Positions 1 to 7,856 are shown, counted from the first letter of the stretch. The stretch: DNA of 64,000 nucleotides from Pustulibacterium marinum (GCF_900116665.1 NZ_FPBK01000001.1:934760-998759), one strand, 5' to 3'. Program-made: numbers and translations. Notes: generated by a model from the letters alone, not told the origin.

Positions 1-368
1 ACCAGCCAATGCATGTAGGTCGATCAGAAGATTTAGGTGGAAACAAAATAAAGGTAACTTGGTTTGGTGATAAAAGTAATTTACACCGTGTTTGGGATAG
101 CGATATGATTAATGGATATGAAATGAGCTACACGGAAATTGCAGATAACTATCCGAAATTAACGCGTAGACAAGTAAAGTTTCTTCAAAAAGGATCTGTT
201 TTAGACTGGGTTGCCGATACTCAAAAATTGGTAGAAGAAGTGTATGCTTCTGCGGAAGATGGTGACAAATTAAGCTATCTCTACATGTATGAGAATTTCC
301 CGAAAGTAAAAGTACAATTAGAAAAAGGAGGCGTTCGTTTGGCTAAAATGTTAGATGAGGCTTTCTAG
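1..368 (+). CDS. S1/P1-type nuclease, C-terminal part (5' end outside window)
   Basis: The reading frame is open to the left edge, so the gene begins before the window and the first in-frame ATG (base 9) is internal. The first codons read QPMHVG followed by DLGGN, the conserved stretch of S1/P1 zinc nucleases (family motif around HQPLHVG, where the His is a zinc ligand). Further on, NLHRVWDSDMI matches the family's HxxWD region that supplies more zinc ligands. These enzymes are secreted, zinc-dependent, single-strand-specific nucleases and phosphatases. The remaining C-terminal helices end in GGVRLAKMLDEAF, typical of flavobacterial members. The signal peptide and N-terminal Trp/His ligands cannot be seen. 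Family call is firm; exact substrate unknown. Confidence 0.85.
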   Translation, partial: QPMHVGRSEDLGGNKIKVTWFGDKSNLHRVWDSDMINGYEMSYTEIADNYPKLTRRQVKFLQKGSVLDWVADTQKLVEEVYASAEDGDKLSYLYMYENFPKVKVQLEKGGVRLAKMLDEAF

Positions 369-393
369 GTTTTTCAAAATAAAATAATGTATT

Positions 394-435
394 AAAAACC
401 GTTTCCTTTGTATCTTCGTAGGAAACGGTTTTTTT
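394..435 (+). terminator. Intrinsic terminator of the nuclease gene
   Basis: Inverted repeat AAACCGTTTCCT / AGGAAACGGTTT followed by a T run, directly after the nuclease gene. The 12-base loop contains TATCTTCG (411-418), one mismatch from the TAnnTTTG -7 box, and the next gene starts right after the T run. The promoter of the DinB-like gene may therefore sit inside the terminator loop. Confidence 0.75.
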
Positions 436-876
436 ATGAAGAATTTCTTTTCAGAATTGATAGATTATAATCAAGTGAGCAACCAAGCTTTGTTCGTGGC
501 TTTTCAAGAAAATCAAGTTCCACAAAAAAGTATGCAGCTTTTAAATCATATGATTATTACACATCATGTTTGGAATCATAGAATTATAGGGGAGCCCTCA
601 AGTATTGAAATTTGGGGAGATTTTCCGTTGGAAGAATTGATAAACATGAACCAACAAAACTTTATTGATACTGAAACTATTTTGTCAAAATTTCCGGAGG
701 AAGAAGTCATTCACTATCAAAATAGTAAAGGAGTGCCGTATGAAGCCACAGTAAAAGATATTCTTTTTCATGTGATGAATCACTTTACGTATCACCGCGC
801 ACAAATTGCTACTAACTTTCGTGAAAACGGATTAGAACCCGTGGTTACAGATTATATTTACTACAAAGTGCGCTAA
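436..876 (+). CDS. DinB-family metal-binding protein
   Basis: 146 residues, the usual size for the DinB/YfiT-like four-helix-bundle family. The histidines expected to bind a divalent metal are present: HHVWNHR around residues 43-49 and HVMNHFTYHR at 112-121, the latter being the hallmark C-terminal motif. Family members are damage-inducible proteins or thiol-dependent (bacillithiol/mycothiol) transferases; which applies here cannot be told. No signal peptide, so probably cytoplasmic. The ATG lies immediately downstream of the preceding terminator, leaving only a very short leader. It appears to be a single-gene unit ahead of the radical SAM pair. Confidence 0.85.
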   Translation: MKNFFSELIDYNQVSNQALFVAFQENQVPQKSMQLLNHMIITHHVWNHRIIGEPSSIEIWGDFPLEELINMNQQNFIDTETILSKFPEEEVIHYQNSKGVPYEATVKDILFHVMNHFTYHRAQIATNFRENGLEPVVTDYIYYKVR

Positions 877-963
877 TTCGTATTGTTAAAAACTTTTCGT
901 TTTCAGACTGTTAAAGTACTTTTTTCAAGATGTTCTAAATTTTATTTTTGAAAAAATGCAGGG

Positions 964-2220
964 ATGAATTACGATCGAATCAAAGAGAAATTAGAGATTT
1001 TAGCAGACGCAGCCAAGTACGATGTGTCTTGTTCTTCCAGTGGTGGAAACCGGCAGAATAAGAACAAAGGTTTGGGAAATACTGGTAGCGGCATTTGCCA
1101 TACCTATACGCAAGATGGTCGCTGTGTTTCGCTCTTAAAGATTCTGTTGACCAATCATTGCATTTACGATTGTGCGTATTGCGTTTCTCGCCGAAGTAAC
1201 GATGTAAAACGCGCTGCTTTTACTGTGGAAGAGGTGGTAGATCTTACGATTTCTTTTTACCGAAGAAATTATATTGAAGGACTTTTTCTAAGTTCTGGGA
1301 TCTTTAATAATGCCGATTTTACGATGGAACGTTTGGTTCGAGTAGCGAAAAAACTCCGTTTAGAACATAATTTTCATGGCTATATTCATTTAAAAACCAT
1401 TCCTGGAGCTTCGGACGAATTGATGCGAGAAGCTGGTTTGTATGCCGATAGATTAAGTGTGAATATCGAAATTCCTACGGAATCGGGGTTGAAATTATTA
1501 GCTCCTGAAAAAGATCACAAGCAAATGATGGAGCCGATGGGTTTTGTGAAAAATCAGTTGATTCAATATAAGGAAGAAAAGAAAATTATTAAAAGTACAC
1601 CTAAGTTTGCACCAGCCGGACAAAGCACACAGATGATTGTTGGGGCTACTAACGAAAATGATTTACAGATCATAAAAGTGGCAGATCATTTTTACAATAA
1701 CTTCAAATTGAAGCGCGTATATTATTCGGGTTACGTTCCGGTGTTGGCCGATGATCGTTTGCCGGCTTTGGGTTCACAAGTGCCTATGGTGCGCGAAAAT
1801 AGATTGTATCAAGCCGATTGGTTGATGCGATTTTATGGTTTTCAGGCTGATGAAATTTTAGATAGAAGCAATCCTTTTTTAGATTTAGAAGTTGATCCCA
1901 AAATGGGTTGGGCACTCAGAAATGTGCATCAGTTTCCGGTGAATGTGCAAACGGCTTCGTTAGAAATGATTTTGCGTGTTCCGGGCATTGGCGTTACTTC
2001 GGCTCACAAAATTGTGAAAGCGCGTAGGTACCAAACCTTATCCTTAGAACATTTAAAACGAATGGGCGTTGCTACAAATAGAGCAAAGTATTTTATCGAT
2101 TTTCAATACGGAAATCAGCATTTGAAATTCTTGCAGAAAACCGATTTAAAGCAAATATTGGTTAACCAGACCAAAAGCAAATTCAAAAGTCCGTTTAACG
2201 CGCAATTATCCTTGTTCTAA
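964..2220 (+). CDS. Radical SAM protein of the putative DNA modification/repair family
   Basis: 418 residues. CIYDCAYC (about residues 66-73) is the CxxxCxxC cluster motif that binds a 4Fe-4S cluster and starts S-adenosylmethionine radical chemistry. The N-terminal part has a glycine-rich stretch, GLGNTGSGICHTY, characteristic of the family often found linked to uracil-DNA-glycosylase-like proteins (TIGR03916-type). The C-terminal third contains LRVPGIGVTSAHKIVKAR, a helix-hairpin-helix that normally binds DNA without sequence specificity. The gene ends one base into the start of the next, a translationally coupled pair that is conserved in many bacteria. The reaction is not established; a role in DNA base modification or repair is inferred from the HhH domain and the partner. 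Confidence 0.88.
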   Translation: MNYDRIKEKLEILADAAKYDVSCSSSGGNRQNKNKGLGNTGSGICHTYTQDGRCVSLLKILLTNHCIYDCAYCVSRRSNDVKRAAFTVEEVVDLTISFYRRNYIEGLFLSSGIFNNADFTMERLVRVAKKLRLEHNFHGYIHLKTIPGASDELMREAGLYADRLSVNIEIPTESGLKLLAPEKDHKQMMEPMGFVKNQLIQYKEEKKIIKSTPKFAPAGQSTQMIVGATNENDLQIIKVADHFYNNFKLKRVYYSGYVPVLADDRLPALGSQVPMVRENRLYQADWLMRFYGFQADEILDRSNPFLDLEVDPKMGWALRNVHQFPVNVQTASLEMILRVPGIGVTSAHKIVKARRYQTLSLEHLKRMGVATNRAKYFIDFQYGNQHLKFLQKTDLKQILVNQTKSKFKSPFNAQLSLF

Positions 2221-2981
2221 TGCATTTTTTAGTGTACGATCATACATTTGACGGATTTCTTTCGGCTGTTTTTCATGCTTATGAATACAAGTTGAAAGCT
2301 GTGCGTATTATGAAACGTGAGTTGTTTCAACCAGGAATGTTTCAGGAAGCAGAAGAGATTTTTACCGATGTTGAAAAAGCAAAGCGTGTTTGGAAACGAT
2401 TGGAAGAAATTCTAGGAAAACAAGCTGTTCAAGTTTTATTGTTGAGTTTTTTGTCTGAAGAGGAATCGGTAGAAATTCCTTTGTTAGAAGTAATCCGAAT
2501 AGCTTTTGCAAATCCGAATCAAAATGTATTGCAAAATTACGGGAATGAACATGTGGTTGCACTTCAGAAATTGACAAAAAGTGTGAGTAGAGAACGCCAC
2601 CGTATGAAAGCTTTTGTACGTTTTGAATTGCTAAAAGACGAAATTTATGCGGCAAAAATAGATCCGGATTTTGATGTGTTGTTGCTCATCAAAAATCATT
2701 TCAAGAATAGATATCAAGATCAGAAATGGTTGATTTATGACATCCGAAGGAATTACGGTTTGTTTTACGATTTGGAAAAAGTTGAGGTAATTCAATTAGA
2801 TGCGGAGTTTTCAAAATCGGTCCGATTTCAAAAAGAAATACTTTCAGAAAAAGAGCAAAAATACCAACACCTCTGGCAAGAATATTTTGATCATACAAAT
2901 ATTGTGGAACGCAAAAATACCAAGCTGCATTTGCAGCACGTGCCCAAACGTTATTGGAAGTATTTAACAGAGAAACGGTAA
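2220..2981 (+). CDS. DUF4130 protein, partner of the radical SAM protein
   Basis: 253 residues, starting on the last base of the radical SAM stop codon (TAATG). The N-terminus FLVYDHTFDGFLSAVFHAYE and the central SRERHRMKAFVRFE match the DUF4130/TIGR03915 family, predicted to act in DNA metabolism and always linked to the upstream radical SAM family. In several other bacteria this domain is fused to a uracil-DNA-glycosylase-like domain. Here it ends soon after KRYWKYLTEKR, so no glycosylase domain is attached. No signal peptide or membrane segment is visible. Function is inferred only from the pairing. Confidence 0.85.
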   Translation: MHFLVYDHTFDGFLSAVFHAYEYKLKAVRIMKRELFQPGMFQEAEEIFTDVEKAKRVWKRLEEILGKQAVQVLLLSFLSEEESVEIPLLEVIRIAFANPNQNVLQNYGNEHVVALQKLTKSVSRERHRMKAFVRFELLKDEIYAAKIDPDFDVLLLIKNHFKNRYQDQKWLIYDIRRNYGLFYDLEKVEVIQLDAEFSKSVRFQKEILSEKEQKYQHLWQEYFDHTNIVERKNTKLHLQHVPKRYWKYLTEKR

Positions 2982-3001
2982 TATCTGTTATTTTGCAGAT
3001 A
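2982..3001. promoter_or_regulatory. Operator-like inverted repeat, site 1 of 3
   Basis: TATCTG-N8-CAGATA, a perfect 6+6 inverted repeat. It is the distal member of three sites whose starts (2982, 3010, 3038) are spaced by exactly 28 bp upstream of the SatD-like gene. Confidence 0.6.
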
Positions 3002-3009
3002 AAAAATGT

Positions 3010-3029
3010 TATCGGCTTTTTATCAGATA
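3010..3029. promoter_or_regulatory. Operator-like inverted repeat, site 2 of 3
   Basis: TATCGG-N8-CAGATA, 5 of 6 symmetric positions and the same 20-bp architecture as sites 1 and 3. Together with site 3 it forms a near-identical direct repeat. Confidence 0.65.
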
Positions 3030-3037
3030 TATTTAAT

Positions 3038-3057
3038 TATCGGCTTTTTATCAGATA
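3038..3057. promoter_or_regulatory. Operator-like inverted repeat, site 3 of 3
   Basis: TATCGG-N8-CAGATA, identical in sequence to site 2. It ends 6 bp before the -7 box, where it would cover the -33 region and could block or recruit RNA polymerase. Confidence 0.65.
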
Positions 3058-3063
3058 TTTTGT

Positions 3064-3071
3064 TATCTTTG
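3064..3071 (+). promoter_or_regulatory. -7 box of the SatD-like/DUF3307 operon
   Basis: TATCTTTG is a perfect match to the Bacteroidota -7 consensus TAnnTTTG. It lies 18 bases before the ATG at 3090. No good -33 TTTG is visible; that position is occupied by operator-like site 3, suggesting an activator-dependent or tightly controlled promoter. Confidence 0.7.
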
Positions 3072-3089
3072 AAGTCTAAGAGGTTGTAA

Positions 3090-3683
3090 ATGATAGCAGT
3101 ATTAACAGGCGATATAGTCAATTCCAGAAGTTTAGATAGCGCAGTTTGGCTTCCAAAATTCAAAGAACAATTGCGTGTCTTTGGAAGTACTCCAGCCGAT
3201 TGGGAAGTTTTTCGGGGTGATAGTTTTCAGTTAACCATTACTCCTGAATATGCTTTGTATGCGGCGTTCATGTTGAAAGCAACTATCAAACAATTTAAAG
3301 ATTTAGATATTAGAATTGCCATTGGTTTGGGCGAGCAAAGTTATAAAGCAACTCATGTAACCGAATCTAACGGAAGTGCTTTTGTGAATTCGGGAGAATG
3401 TTTTGATGAGATGAAACCTTTGATGGCTGTAAAATCTACAAATCAAGAAGTTGATGAGGTAATGAATTTGTTGCTTGATGTAGGTTTACTTACTTTTAAT
3501 ACTTGGAAGCCAATGAGTGCTTTGTACATGAAAACCGCTTTGGAACATCCAAATTTATCGCAAACAGCATTGGCTAAATTATTAGGAAAAAGTCAAGGAA
3601 GTGTGAGTGAAGGATTGTCGAGAGCAGGATTTGATCAGCTTCAAAAAATCATTACATTTTATAAAACGAACTATACATACTAA
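3090..3683 (+). CDS. SatD-like protein with C-terminal helix-turn-helix
   Basis: 197 residues. The N-terminus AVLTGDIVNSR and the later FRGDSFQL, IRIAIGLGE and GSAFVNSGE match the SatD family. By eye these motifs line up in order with the metal-binding and glycine motifs of class III nucleotide-cyclase palm domains (Asp8 and Asp44 in the positions of the two metal Asp); this is an inference. Residues 155-182, NLSQTALAKLLGKSQGSVSE onward, read as a helix-turn-helix, so the protein may bind DNA. Three operator-like sites lie upstream, which fits autoregulation. It overlaps the next gene by one base (TAATG). SatD was named in streptococcal acid tolerance; its biochemical role is not known to me. 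Confidence 0.75.
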   Translation: MIAVLTGDIVNSRSLDSAVWLPKFKEQLRVFGSTPADWEVFRGDSFQLTITPEYALYAAFMLKATIKQFKDLDIRIAIGLGEQSYKATHVTESNGSAFVNSGECFDEMKPLMAVKSTNQEVDEVMNLLLDVGLLTFNTWKPMSALYMKTALEHPNLSQTALAKLLGKSQGSVSEGLSRAGFDQLQKIITFYKTNYTY

Positions 3684-4390
3684 TGGGATTATTCTTTTTA
3701 AAAATACTTTTGGCACATGTAATAGGTGATTTTCTCATTCAACCAACAAAATGGGTGAAAAGTAAAGAGAAGAAAAAGATTCAATCTCCTTATTTGTATG
3801 CGCACTTGGCTGTTCATGCCTTGTTGCTGCTTATTTTTTTAGCTTTTAATTCCACTTATCTTTTAGGAATTGTAGTGATTTTAGTCTCTCATTTTGCGAT
3901 AGATGTGGCTAAACTATACTTCACAAACAAAAAGAACAGAAGAATCTTGTTTGTAGCAGATCAGTTTGCGCATTTATTGGTTTTGTTCATAGTCGCTAAT
4001 GCTTATTATTCGGAGCTAAAATGGTCTATGTTAGCTACTTATGAATATTCAATTTTATTAAGTATTTTATTTTTGTTATTGGTAACCGTAGTGGCTTCAA
4101 TACTCATAAAAGTATTGACTTCTGCTTGGGATGTAACCACCAAAAAGGAAGAATCACTCTCCAATGCAGGGATGTATATTGGAATGTTAGAGCGTTTGTT
4201 TGTTTTCGGTTTTGTGTTATTAGATTTTTGGGAAGGAATTGGATTTTTACTTGCCGCCAAGTCGATATTTAGATTCGGAGATTTGACAAGAGCAAAAGAT
4301 AGAAAACTCACAGAATATGTTTTAATAGGAACTTTGTTGAGTTTTGGAATTGCGATTCTTTGCGGAGTTCTGTTTCGGTATTATTTATAA
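3683..4390 (+). CDS. DUF3307 membrane protein
   Basis: 235 residues. The N-terminus LKILLAHVIGDFLIQPTKWV with the following YLYAHLAVHALLL is the DUF3307 signature: conserved His/Asp within membrane segments. About six hydrophobic segments can be seen along the protein, so it is an inner-membrane protein. It is coupled to the SatD-like gene by a one-base overlap, and SatD-like plus DUF3307 is a recurring pair in Bacteroidota. Function unknown. The His/Asp residues within the first two membrane helices could bind metal or be catalytic, but that is speculation. Confidence 0.82.
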   Translation: MGLFFLKILLAHVIGDFLIQPTKWVKSKEKKKIQSPYLYAHLAVHALLLLIFLAFNSTYLLGIVVILVSHFAIDVAKLYFTNKKNRRILFVADQFAHLLVLFIVANAYYSELKWSMLATYEYSILLSILFLLLVTVVASILIKVLTSAWDVTTKKEESLSNAGMYIGMLERLFVFGFVLLDFWEGIGFLLAAKSIFRFGDLTRAKDRKLTEYVLIGTLLSFGIAILCGVLFRYYL

Positions 4391-4420
4391 TAAAAAAACC
4401 GGCCAAAGTTTTTGACCGGT
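4391..4420 (-). terminator. Intrinsic terminator for the T9SS cargo gene
   Basis: Stem ACCGGcCAAA / TTTgaCCGGT with seven A's on the left, which become the T run when read on the minus strand. It lies about 120 nt past the stop of the minus-strand gene and directly behind the DUF3307 gene, so it may also slow plus-strand transcription. Confidence 0.6.
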
Positions 4421-4543
4421 GTTACTAGGGGATGTAAACAGAATTGTTTGATACTATGATTAAGTTTCTAGAACCAAATCAAACTTAAAAATCTAAAAAT
4501 GTAAATAAGAATTTAGGATGTGACAAAATGTGACATACAAATG

Positions 4544-5413
4544 TTATTCCTTGATAAACTTAATGTTTTTGGTATTCCCTTGCTCACTCATGATTACTGC
4601 AAAGTAAAAACCTTTGGAAAGTTTTGAAACATTGATGTTTGTTCCTTTAGTTTCTTGCAATACTCTTTGTCCATTCACATTGTAAATAGAAATGTCTTCA
4701 ATAGCAATGTGATTTGGGTTTGCAATAGAAAGTGTATTTGTGACTGGGTTATTAGAAATGCCTATCGTTTCCAATTCGTATTGATCTGTGTTCAATCCAC
4801 AATCATCTCCATATACTACGGTATAAGTAGGGCTAGTTTGAGTTACGTCTGGGCAGTATTCTGGAGCAGCAGTTACATAATAATCGCCAGGTTCTGTAAT
4901 TACAAATGTGGTGTTTGTAGCGCCTTCAATAGCTTGGCCATCTTTGTACCACTGAGCTATAGTGTAAGGTTGGCTAATGGTGTTCGTAAGTTCGTCTCCT
5001 GGACACATTATAAAGTTGCCATTACTTTGGTCTATAGTAATATCATCTTCAGATTCGTGTTCAACGAGTAATCCTGCCCAGTTATAGGAGTCAATCTGTA
5101 TTGTGTTGGATTCATAAGTGTTACCGTTTTTCGTGGCAATTACTTTTATAAGTGCTTGGTCATAAGTATACCAATCATACTCAAAAGTTGAACTTGTGGC
5201 GTTTGGAATACTTTCAAAATCACCACTTAGAAACCAATATTTATAATACCATTGGTAAGAGTCATACGTTTCGTCATTTACAATGCTTGCAGTACCATCA
5301 GAGTATGGACAAAGCATGGTGTCTCCTTCAATAACAGGAGCTTCGGTTGTTTGTGCATTTATCAAATTTAGACTACCAATGATAAGTGCGATGTAGAATA
5401 GTTTTAATTTCAT
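4544..5413 (-). CDS. Secreted protein with T9SS type A C-terminal sorting domain
   Basis: 289 residues with a signal peptide (MKLKLFYIALIIGSLNLINA, cleavage before Gln). The middle holds two Ig/PKD-like units, each with a Cys-Pro near the start and a Y/W-QWYK-type strand (YQWYYKYW and IAQWYKDGQ), a common adhesive or spacer module in Bacteroidota surface proteins. The last ~75 residues, from IGISNNPVTNTLSI through IYNVNGQRV to GFYFAVIMSEQG and a Lys-rich end, are a classic type A sorting domain for export and surface attachment by the type IX secretion system. No enzyme domain is visible, so a ligand-binding or structural role at the surface is likely. Confidence 0.88.
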   Translation of the reverse strand: MKLKLFYIALIIGSLNLINAQTTEAPVIEGDTMLCPYSDGTASIVNDETYDSYQWYYKYWFLSGDFESIPNATSSTFEYDWYTYDQALIKVIATKNGNTYESNTIQIDSYNWAGLLVEHESEDDITIDQSNGNFIMCPGDELTNTISQPYTIAQWYKDGQAIEGATNTTFVITEPGDYYVTAAPEYCPDVTQTSPTYTVVYGDDCGLNTDQYELETIGISNNPVTNTLSIANPNHIAIEDISIYNVNGQRVLQETKGTNINVSKLSKGFYFAVIMSEQGNTKNIKFIKE

Positions 5414-5536
5414 AAGCTGTAGTGATTTTATGTATTTAGTGGAAAAAATATTTTTGCTAAATACTATAATATTTTTCTAAAGCTTGATTATGAATTGGCT
5501 ACAAGTTGTGACAGTAAGTGTGACAATTTGTGACCT

Positions 5537-7216
5537 TTATAAGGAGGAGAGATATTCAAATAGGGATTTTCCTGATGAAAGTTCCATTTTCTTTGTGACA
5601 CGTTCTTTTCTCTTACGGCAACTTTCTGGTGAAATGTTTAGCAATGATGCAATTTCTTTATAAGATAGATTCAGGTATATGAAAGATAGAAAACGAATGT
5701 CGTTTGCGTTTAAATTTGGATGTTTTTTCTTTAATTTGAGGATAAATTCATTGTTCACATTTTCAAAATTTGAAGTAAATTCTTCCCACTTTGTATCTTC
5801 TTTCAAATGTAGTTTTAGATGATTGATTGATTTGTAAAGTTGGCTGTCTTTCTTTATTTGTGGTAAATCAGAAACTTTTGCAATGATATTTTCAATAAGT
5901 TCGTTTCGGGTATTTTGAAACAAGATTTTATCAGAAAGTTGTTTGTTGCTTTGCGCAACTTCTTGTTTTAGTTGCAACTCTTTTTCTTTTAATTTCTCTT
6001 TTTCAAGCTGATTTCTTAGTTCTTTTTCTTTCAACTCCTGATCTAATAATTCTGTTTTTTGTTTTTCCTGAGCAAGTTCGAGATCTGTAATTTTTAAATT
6101 TTGTTCAGCTAAAATGTGTTTTTGCTTTGAAGCTTCGTTTCTTTTATAAAAAGCCCAAATTGTGATAAGTGAAATAATGAGTAGAAAAACAATAGAAATG
6201 GTGTATAATAGTTGCTGATTTGCAGTTTTTTCTTTGTTGATTTCTAGCTCATGATTACTAGCAGCAAGCTCAAACTTAAGTTGAGAGTTTACTAAAATCT
6301 CTTTGTTTTTATTGGTGTTGATACGGTTGTTAATGGCTACAAGACTATCTTTTGTAGCGTAAATAATGTTGATTTTATTGGTTTTTAGAGCAAGAAGTGA
6401 TTTCAATTCGTAGAGATCTAACTTATAAAAATCGTTTGCAGCATTGTTGAGGGCTTGTTCTACAATTTCATTTGCTTTGGTGTAGTTACCTTTCTCATAG
6501 TATGCCTTCGCAATTAAATATTCAAACTCTGATGCAGATTCGTGCAGTTGGTATTTTTGACTCTCTTTTAAAGCGCTGTTGGAAACTTTGATAACGCTGT
6601 CAAAAAGTTGATGTTGAAATAATAATTTATTTTGAGTACTGAAGGCATTCAAACGAACTGCCGGATTTTTAACCGGGTGTTTGAGAGTAAGCTGAATAAA
6701 TTCCTTAGCTTTTTCTGTATCGCCTTGTTCCAGATTTAATTTTGATAGGTTTGATGCATAGAGTGCTATTTTTTCAGGAAGTTGTAATTTCTTGGCAATC
6801 AGTAATGATTTTTCAAAATACTCTTTTGCTTTTTCTGCATTTTCATCTTTTACATATACAATGGCAATATTGTTTAAAACCGTCATTTCGTCCATCGCAT
6901 CACCATTTTCAATAGCAACTTCATAGGCTTTTAGATAATGTGTAATGGCGTTTCCATAATCTAGCATGTTATAATAGGCTGCCCCCAGATTGTTTTCTGC
7001 CAGAAAATGTTGCCTTTGAAAACGCTTTTTCGATGCAATGTTTTTAATTTCATTCAATCGGTTTATGGCGGAAGCATAATCTTCCTTTTGGAAAATTTCT
7101 TGTACAGCAATATTGATGATAGAATCGCATTCTTCCTTACTTTGAGCTGATGATATGAGAGATATCAGCAAAAAAAGAAAGCAGAAAAAGTAACTCTTGA
7201 ATTTAGAAAATAACAT
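5537..7216 (-). CDS. TPR-repeat membrane-anchored regulator with C-terminal HTH
   Basis: 559 residues. A signal-like N-terminal segment ends at SSAQS, followed by several tetratricopeptide repeats (residues ~60-270; for example AENNLGAAYYNMLDYGNAIT). A transmembrane helix (IVFLLIISLITIWAFY) precedes a long Glu/Lys/Gln-rich coiled coil, and then a LuxR/GerE-like DNA-binding helix-turn-helix, LSYKEIASLLNISPESCRKR. The layout is extracytoplasmic TPR sensor, membrane, coiled-coil dimeriser, cytoplasmic DNA binder, a one-component regulator design common in Flavobacteriia. It is followed on the same strand by the T9SS cargo gene after a 123-base gap, so that gene is a plausible target. The signal it senses is unknown. 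Confidence 0.85.
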   Translation of the reverse strand: MLFSKFKSYFFCFLFLLISLISSAQSKEECDSIINIAVQEIFQKEDYASAINRLNEIKNIASKKRFQRQHFLAENNLGAAYYNMLDYGNAITHYLKAYEVAIENGDAMDEMTVLNNIAIVYVKDENAEKAKEYFEKSLLIAKKLQLPEKIALYASNLSKLNLEQGDTEKAKEFIQLTLKHPVKNPAVRLNAFSTQNKLLFQHQLFDSVIKVSNSALKESQKYQLHESASEFEYLIAKAYYEKGNYTKANEIVEQALNNAANDFYKLDLYELKSLLALKTNKINIIYATKDSLVAINNRINTNKNKEILVNSQLKFELAASNHELEINKEKTANQQLLYTISIVFLLIISLITIWAFYKRNEASKQKHILAEQNLKITDLELAQEKQKTELLDQELKEKELRNQLEKEKLKEKELQLKQEVAQSNKQLSDKILFQNTRNELIENIIAKVSDLPQIKKDSQLYKSINHLKLHLKEDTKWEEFTSNFENVNNEFILKLKKKHPNLNANDIRFLSFIYLNLSYKEIASLLNISPESCRKRKERVTKKMELSSGKSLFEYLSSL

Positions 7217-7237
7217 TGATCAATGATAATTTTGGCT

Positions 7238-7245
7238 CAAATGTA
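7238..7245 (-). promoter_or_regulatory. -7 box of the TPR/HTH regulator gene
   Basis: TACATTTG on the minus strand, a perfect TAnnTTTG, about 21 bases before the start codon. It separates this gene from the upstream DUF1543 gene, implying its own transcription start. No clear -33 partner. Confidence 0.5.
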
Positions 7246-7261
7246 GTTAGTTTTTAAGGTT

Positions 7262-7810
7262 TTATAAAGCAGATAACTTTAGATACCCAATATGTAGTTT
7301 ATCTTCTTTAGTTGAAGTGGTTTCAGTAATAGAGATACTATATTTTTCTTTGAATTTTGGATGTAAAATATCTTCCACCTTGTAAACATCATCCACATCA
7401 ATGCCATATTTGTCATCAATATGAGATTCGGCTCCTTTAAATCCGTAATGTTTGTAAAAAGTTGTCTTTTTAGCTTTTTTGATCGCTTCACTCTGTTTGG
7501 TTGCGATTGCTAATTTTTTATAGTGATATTCTTCAAATTCTCCTTCTTTGTAACCTCCTAAATTCAGAAAGAACAAATGTTGCTCTTTTTCAATACCTGA
7601 ATTTTTAGAAATAATGGTTATTTCATAATCATCTACAACTGTAATTTTTCGCCATGCATCAACATGGATTTTGCCTTTTGCTTCTGGCCAAAAATCAATT
7701 AAATCCTGTTTAAGGTCAGAAATGTTTTCAGCGATTCCAAAAAAAATATCGTGTTGTTCTGTATACCTGCCTTCTGGAGTGCAGCCAATCATAATCATGA
7801 AAAGATTCAT
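7262..7810 (-). CDS. DUF1543 domain protein
   Basis: 182 residues, cytoplasmic (no signal sequence). The N-terminus LFMIMIGCTPEGRYTEQHDIFF, followed by a conserved WPEAKGKIHVDAW, identifies the DUF1543 family, which often occurs as two tandem copies of this domain. The second half here (FFLNLGGYKEGEFEEYHY onward) is consistent with the second copy. No catalytic motif is recognised and function is unknown. It precedes the TPR/HTH regulator on the same strand with a 45-base gap that contains a separate promoter. Confidence 0.8.
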   Translation of the reverse strand: MNLFMIMIGCTPEGRYTEQHDIFFGIAENISDLKQDLIDFWPEAKGKIHVDAWRKITVVDDYEITIISKNSGIEKEQHLFFLNLGGYKEGEFEEYHYKKLAIATKQSEAIKKAKKTTFYKHYGFKGAESHIDDKYGIDVDDVYKVEDILHPKFKEKYSISITETTSTKEDKLHIGYLKLSAL

Positions 7811-7856
7811 TTATGCGTGTTTTAATTAATCTTAAGATAAAGTTATGATAATTCTG

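Noticed and set aside
4655..5071. 138-residue plus-strand frame across the T9SS cargo gene
   Set aside because: Antisense shadow; Cys/Ser/Tyr-rich random-looking composition.
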